Below are positions 60,101-64,000 of a stretch of DNA of 64,000 nt, one piece after another. A program made the position numbers and the translations under genes. The notes under the pieces were generated by a model. It searched no databases. It saw only the letters and a program-made list of their open reading frames with translations, and had not been told where the DNA came from. Within the stretch, counting starts at the first letter, position 1, and every line of letters starts with the position of its first letter. This DNA comes from Gyrodactylus bullatarudis (lineage: Eukaryota > Platyhelminthes > Monogenea > Gyrodactylidea > Gyrodactylidae), in NCBI GenBank assembly GCA_012064415.1, contig SSNU01000404.1, positions 72,053 to 136,052 of the forward strand, given 5' to 3'.

Positions 60101-62511
60101 AGGTTCAGTTTCTTTCCCATCATTCTCCTCTTTATCGATCACAGGGGGAGTGGTTGACTGGATAGGCTGGTCTTCATTAGTTTCCTCCTTAGCTAAAGAA
60201 ATATTCTCAGATTTGTTGTCAATAAAGAAGCTGTCCTCTGATTTGATCTCTGAAATGGCAGACTGAGTACTGTTATGATTATTCTTGGTGTTTTCGTTGT
60301 CATAATTAGAATCTCGTCTAACCTCTACTTTTCTCTGATCTTCAATAGGCAATTTGTTTGGCTGGAATAAGAGAATACCAATAAAGTTTTATAAATAGAA
60401 ATAAAATTAATTTTTGAAAATAATCAATACTTTGTATGATAGACTCCAAGAAAAAATTGTTATATAATTATATGAAAGTGTATACAAAGATGAAAAATTT
60501 AAACCTATATCTCTGTATATTTGTATGAAGAAAAAAATTGAACTCACATCAGATTTAGCATCTCTTTTTTCAGTTTCTTTTAATTTGACAGTAGAGTTGA
60601 GAGAGTCCCTCTTTGGAATTGGCTGGGATTTCAGTGAAGGTGGTTGCAATTTGACAGGCTGCGGCCTTGGAGACGGCTTCTTTGCCGGTATCGGTGGTCG
60701 TAAAGGTTCTAGAGAAATTTTTATTAATCAATTATGAGAAATTTCCAAGATCCAGCGATGAAAATTTTCTGTGATAAAGTATAGGATAACATTCTCTATT
60801 CCGACCTAGCATTAAGCATGATGAGGATGCTACGATCTATAGAGTGGAATTTCTGAATAGGTTTTTTTTACATTTACTAGTTCTTGTATGGACCTCTTTT
60901 GTTATGAAGGGATAAGCGAAGCGTTTCATCTAGAATAATTTCGAAAAAGTAACAATTGCCTTTTCATTATAGATTTTTAATGGCGCCATATATATTTTTC
61001 CTTTTTCAAATTAGAAAAAAAGAACAAGTTATTCTCTAGTGATGATTTAAAAAGTAAAATTTTTCAAGACAATCTGTTGTGATGATGAATGACTAACCAA
61101 GACACAGGAGGCCTATGTATATACAATAACACCTGTAGTTTCACTAGTTTGATTAGTGGACTTGTACACTACATACATATAAACTTCTGAGACTTGTTAT
61201 TATTCCAGTGAGAGTATTTTATAACCAATTCAAAGACAAGGATCGATTAGTTTATTCAGAATAAACATGAAGAGATTATGTGGTGCCCACAGAGGATAAT
61301 GTCCGTACAGCCTTGATCATCAAAAGCATAATGATGAAATCAATCAATCAAGAGGGTATCATCATCTCAACCGAGGAATGAACATGTATACGACAATAAT
61401 GAAGTATATAATTATACAGAAGTGTGATCTTGAATCATGTGTGTGAGTATGTGTGAGGGAAAGAAAGATGGATGAACTTTGGTTGTACTTTATGTATGGA
61501 AGTGGTAATAAACTTGGTAAACATTTATAAGATTATTGTATTCGAAAATATAGGAAATGAAAAAAATTTATAAAATTAAATGGGGAATGCATAATATTGG
61601 ATTTATAATCAAATATGTAGGAGAGAGATAGATCAGTTTTTGAAATCAAAGAAACCTAATGAGAGCACTTTTATTGAGAGACAGTACCAGTAGAATGTGA
61701 GAGTAAAATTGATGTAGACGTAGAAGAATGAACCAATTTTGGACCAAGTAAATAGTAGTCTATAAATGCGATTACATGCATTTTCTCATGTATCATATTT
61801 CACCAGGGAACATTCAGAGAAGCTTTATTTGACGAAAAATTTCTAGGATGATTCTCTCAAATGTATATAAATAATTATTAATGATTTCTTTAAAAAAAGA
61901 TGAATACAGATTCGATTAATACAGAATATTAATTAAATATATGTATGTATATTTATATGGAACTTGCCTTTGTCAGGAACCTCATCTAAGGGTTCCATAT
62001 ACAAACTCCTTCTAGCTGAACCTAATCATCGGAAAAACATGATCAATACATAATAATGTATACTTCCCCTAGGGGTTACTATTAATTAATTTCATCATTA
62101 CTTTTTTAGTTTCTTATTTTATGAATCTGTACTTCATTGTAATTTTCATGATTTTTGAAAGGATTCAAGGAAAAATTCAATACTCACTTTTGAAGCCACC
62201 TTCATCATCCAATGACCGACGTTTCTCCGGAATTCCTGGAATGGGAGGAAGAATTTTGAGGAACCCTTTTTTCATGAACAATCATTCTCAAAGGTAACAC
62301 TTACTGTTTGAATTAGAAGTTGATGAGGAAGAGGATACTTTGGCATTCATTCGATTGAGGAAAGCCTTTGTTGGCTGAGCAAAGGACATGGCAGAATGCG
62401 CCCGGGTCAGATTAGTCGATTCCTGGCGTGTTTTATCATTGTTTCTTGGTGTATGAGTCCGACTATTGGCTCGATTCAAACTATGACTTGAGTTTGCCCT
62501 ATTACCAAGGC
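54148..62511 (-). CDS. MAP7/ensconsin-like coiled-coil protein (5' end not found)
   Basis: MAP7 proteins bind microtubules and recruit kinesin-1. Exons seen: 62305-62511, 62188-62235, 61968-62021, 60548-60708, 59741-60361, 59099-59269, 58336-58447 (less sure), 56658-56946, 54148-54389. Sequence runs Ser/Arg-rich (RAHSAMSFAQPTKAFLNRM), EKRRSLDDEGG, a Pro-rich segment (PLRPPIPAKKPSPRP), acidic stretch, then a long Glu/Arg/Lys helix (YREKMAEVRRLAREKKAEEE to REKEERKKKLADIMSRVKTK) like the C-terminal MAP7 helix ending EEIMKR. Asn-rich segments and HPLLKAMQTQGKFNAKSAVD lead to an Asn run and the stop. Phases agree except between 58336-58447 and 56658-56946, so an exon or border there is missed. Assignment rests on architecture, not on a diagnostic motif. 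Upstream exons probably lie beyond 62.5 kb. Confidence 0.55.
54776..56545 (+). mobile_element. Penelope-like element, RT intact but GIY-YIG core deleted
   Basis: An open frame from 54776 (no ATG near the start) to 56284 encodes a PLE RT: FLTKPDKGKGIVIMYKE, RPILDMSSCPQHNLAKWL, VSLDVSSLFPNVPIEETL (first catalytic Asp), GIAMGSPLSPLLANIFL, FIRYVDDTFILM (YVDD catalytic) and SLSFLDVKLTRKEDG. The thumb region runs to RIRRIASPEDW. There, relative to the PLE at 46753-47560, about 120 residues are missing in frame, including the linker and the Tyr/YIG core; it resumes at DHLKKDTAVKRHI and ends QLPWPM. The 5' end is also truncated. The copy lies in an intron of the MAP7-like gene in opposite orientation. 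The 3' region carries the hammerhead-like motif. Confidence 0.93.
56446..56484 (+). ncRNA. Hammerhead-ribozyme-like motif in PLE 3' region (copy A)
   Basis: TCACTA (56446-56451), CTGATGA (56452-56458), 8-nt stem II position, GAAA (56467-56470), TGTACAT giving a 3-bp stem III with a 2-nt loop, T (cleavage position), then TAGTGA (56479-56484), fully complementary to TCACTA as a 6-bp stem I. The core is intact, but the stem II position (ACCATAAA) does not pair, so this may be a decayed or helper-dependent ribozyme. Confidence 0.5.
57091..57380. mobile_element. MITE-like element with imperfect terminal inverted repeats
   Basis: The left end TGATATTACCCCCTCAAGTC and the right end, reverse complemented, TGATATTAAACCTCAAAGTC, match apart from small gaps. 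Interior blocks (TTCAGGAGATTGTATATTTG, CAATCAACTTTCTTTTA) match the dispersed repeat copies at 21290-21738 and 36950-37215. It is non-coding and lies in an intron of the MAP7-like gene. Confidence 0.65.
58658..58990 (+). repeat. Dispersed MITE-like repeat copy
   Basis: Begins AACCCTTCATGTCCCGTTGT and shares CAAATATTTGAAAAATATTT, GTTTTTTGAAAACCCATTTA, CTGAGGCCTTATGGAAAGAG and an AATAACTTTCT block with the reverse-oriented copy at 21290-21738. It lies in an intron of the MAP7-like gene. Confidence 0.75.
60709..61967 (-). other. GC-AG intron of the MAP7-like gene
   Basis: The donor on the minus strand is AAAG|GCAAGT (GC at 61966-61967) and the acceptor TCTCTAG ends at 60709. Using it keeps the frame (...DEVPDK | EPLRPPIPAK). 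No GT within a few bases gives a joined frame. GC-AG introns with strong AG|GCAAGT donors are a known minor class. The 1259-nt intron holds no recognised gene. Confidence 0.7.
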
Positions 62512-63039
62512 CTAAATTAAGAAAAGAGAAAGTTATTACTCTATTCAGAGGATCCTTGTTTTATAAAATGAGGCGAGAGAGATACAAAATTCAATAAGGG
62601 TATTACACACATGTTATTCTTGCATGCATGGTAGAATCAAGGAATAGAACCTCTCTTCGTGTGTTTGACTGACGCTATGCTTTTTATTTATAAAAAAGGT
62701 GTCAGATATAAAGAAATTCAAACTAATAATATGATTCAACGTCAGTAATATTGGAAATGTAAGAGACAAATGAAGCCATTCAGGTTAGAGGGCATAACAT
62801 AACTGTGATCGAATGCCTATTTCTGGTACAAAACCTAAATTGATCAATGATCATATTCAGACATGGGATGTCAAATTAAGATTTTACGAAATATGTAATG
62901 TACATGCTTTCAAAAGGAAAGAAGTAGGCTCAACACTTTAATTTCTTTTCTTCACTTTTCGTGTATGCCTGTGTGCATGTGTATCAGACAGAATTAATGC
63001 AATCTTTATTTTTTGATTCATAAAAAATAACAAACACAA

Positions 63040-63061
63040 AGAGAGAGAGAGAGAGAGAGAC
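63040..63061. repeat. (GA)n microsatellite
   Basis: About eleven GA dinucleotides in a row, ending in CAGG. Confidence 0.9.
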
Positions 63062-63650
63062 AGGCCCACCTCCCTTTCATTCTCATTCTAAAAGTGTAAA
63101 ATTTATATACATATATTGTTCAATGATTAATCTATAAATTTTAATGCTACATTAGAAGCAACATAGTTATAATTATTAATACTATATTAGTAGTAGTAAT
63201 AGTAGTCGTGTTAATGATTAAAAGAGAATATCGAGTCTCAGAGAGAAGACACATTTGATCTATTTGTCACTACTACCAATCTTAATATAATACAGTTACT
63301 GCTACTAATAGAGTGACTTTTGGTGAGGATAGTGGATAGGCTTGATCTTATGTCAGACACCCTCAGAAGAAGAAGGTGAGCATCTGTGAATGTTGATGAT
63401 TACACAGTTGGTGAAAGAAAAAATAAATTCAATACACACACAGATAGTGTTTCCAATGATGTAATTAATTTGAAGAAAAAAATAGAGTCTTGGATTGACT
63501 TTGAGGTATTTTACTTAATTCTCAAGAGTCTTTTCATGCATAATAATAATAATATGTAATTGGATAGTAAATAAAAGTATCTGAGGATCATGATGGGAAG
63601 TCAAGTCAAGAAAAAGGATGAGAGATAAAAGAAATCAAAAAGTATACATT

Positions 63651-63670
63651 CAATAATAATAATAATAATA
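63651..63670. repeat. (AAT)n microsatellite
   Basis: About seven tandem AAT/ATA trinucleotides; a shorter similar tract is at 63541-63555. Confidence 0.85.
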
Positions 63671-64000
63671 GAGAGTACGGATTATTTGAGAGAGAGAGAG
63701 GTTGTTAACAAAATAGTAACAGGAAATTAATTATAGTGAAAAGGAAATAAAAAGATGATGATCATTCATGGGAAAAGAATAGCTTGAGAACATTTCAACC
63801 ATTCAAATAGATGTACTTCCTACCAAGAAGTCAGGCTAGTCTCTAGGGAGTTGAGAATCTCCAACAGAAAAAAAAATTACAACTGATCTCATGAAATAAA
63901 AAGTCTAAAGCTCATTTCTAATCGATAAAAGTTATAGGAGCACATTTAAACAATCGACCATTGGCGAGTGATCTTTGTGTGAAACATATTCAATTATTCA

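Larger units (their letters stand above)
62512..64000. other. Upstream/intronic sequence rich in simple repeats
   Basis: No coding exon could be supported. It is probably an intron or the promoter side of the MAP7-like gene. It contains a (GA)n tract at about 63040-63061, AAT/ATA trinucleotide tracts near 63541-63555 and 63651-63670, and a (GA)n tract near 63691-63701. Confidence 0.5.

Noticed and set aside
59787..60266. Plus-strand Ser-rich open frames
   Set aside because: Antisense shadows of the Glu/Lys/Arg-rich coiled-coil exon of the MAP7-like gene; long open antisense frames are expected from such codons.

Overview
This window is animal nuclear DNA: AT-rich (roughly 30% G+C by eye), with genes broken into many exons on both strands and intergenic and intronic space filled with degraded transposons. 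It holds seven recognisable protein genes. In order: an RFX1/2/3-type transcription factor (partial, minus), the mitochondrial ATP synthase assembly factor ATPAF2/ATP12 (minus), an axonemal dynein heavy chain closest to DNAH6 (minus, complete, about 18 kb), the p90 ribosomal S6 kinase RSK (plus, complete), actin-related protein 5 of the INO80 complex (minus, complete), the SMPD4-type neutral sphingomyelinase (minus, complete) and a long charged coiled-coil protein resembling the MAP7/ensconsin family (minus, 5' end not seen). One uncharacterised intronless ORF and one broken gene complete the coding content.

The most unusual trait is intron size. In RSK, DNAH6, ARP5, SMPD4, ATPAF2 and the broken gene many introns are only 26-37 nt, all GT-AG, and removing them restores the conserved protein exactly. 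For RSK, ARP5, SMPD4 and ATPAF2 the full exon sets I assigned sum to whole codons (792, 811, 758 and 261 aa). The tiny introns sit at the 5' ends of genes and length rises towards the 3' end (SMPD4: 28, 37, 63, 117; RSK: 27, 28, 26, then 62 nt to 1.7 kb). A 5'-to-3' increase in intron size is known from schistosomes and other flatworms. With the low G+C, Penelope-like elements and retention of axonemal dynein, a flatworm (Platyhelminthes) or a related small spiralian is my best guess. No species is assigned.

Layout. 1-3.1 kb: dead Tc1/mariner remnant and the RFX gene. 3.9-4.8 kb: ATPAF2. 4.9-8.5 kb: a decayed APE-type LINE with ORF1 and ORF2 remains, a Tigger/pogo-like transposase scrap and a perfect 30-bp hairpin. 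9.35-27.34 kb: DNAH6-like dynein. 27.34-27.46 kb: a 124-bp divergent promoter region shared with RSK. 27.46-37.48 kb: RSK with large repeat-bearing 3' introns. 38.9-39.6 kb: a fold-back element. 39.7-45.0 kb: ARP5, with a MITE in one intron. 45.5-46.5 kb: a gene broken by a LINE insertion and a stop codon. 46.75-48.1 kb: rearranged Penelope-like (PLE) fragments, one encoding a GIY-YIG domain. 48.6-49.0 kb: unknown ORF. 50.1-52.7 kb: SMPD4. 54.1-62.5 kb and probably beyond: MAP7-like gene, with an antisense PLE in an intron. The last 1.5 kb is simple-repeat-rich sequence.

Functional links are loose, as expected in an animal genome. The RFX1/2/3 class regulates ciliary genes and DNAH6 is an inner-arm ciliary motor, so two ciliary genes lie within 25 kb. 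RSK and DNAH6 share a very short divergent upstream region. Two PLE 3' ends carry hammerhead-ribozyme-like motifs whose stem I differs between copies by compensatory changes; this and the intron sizes are the main leads.
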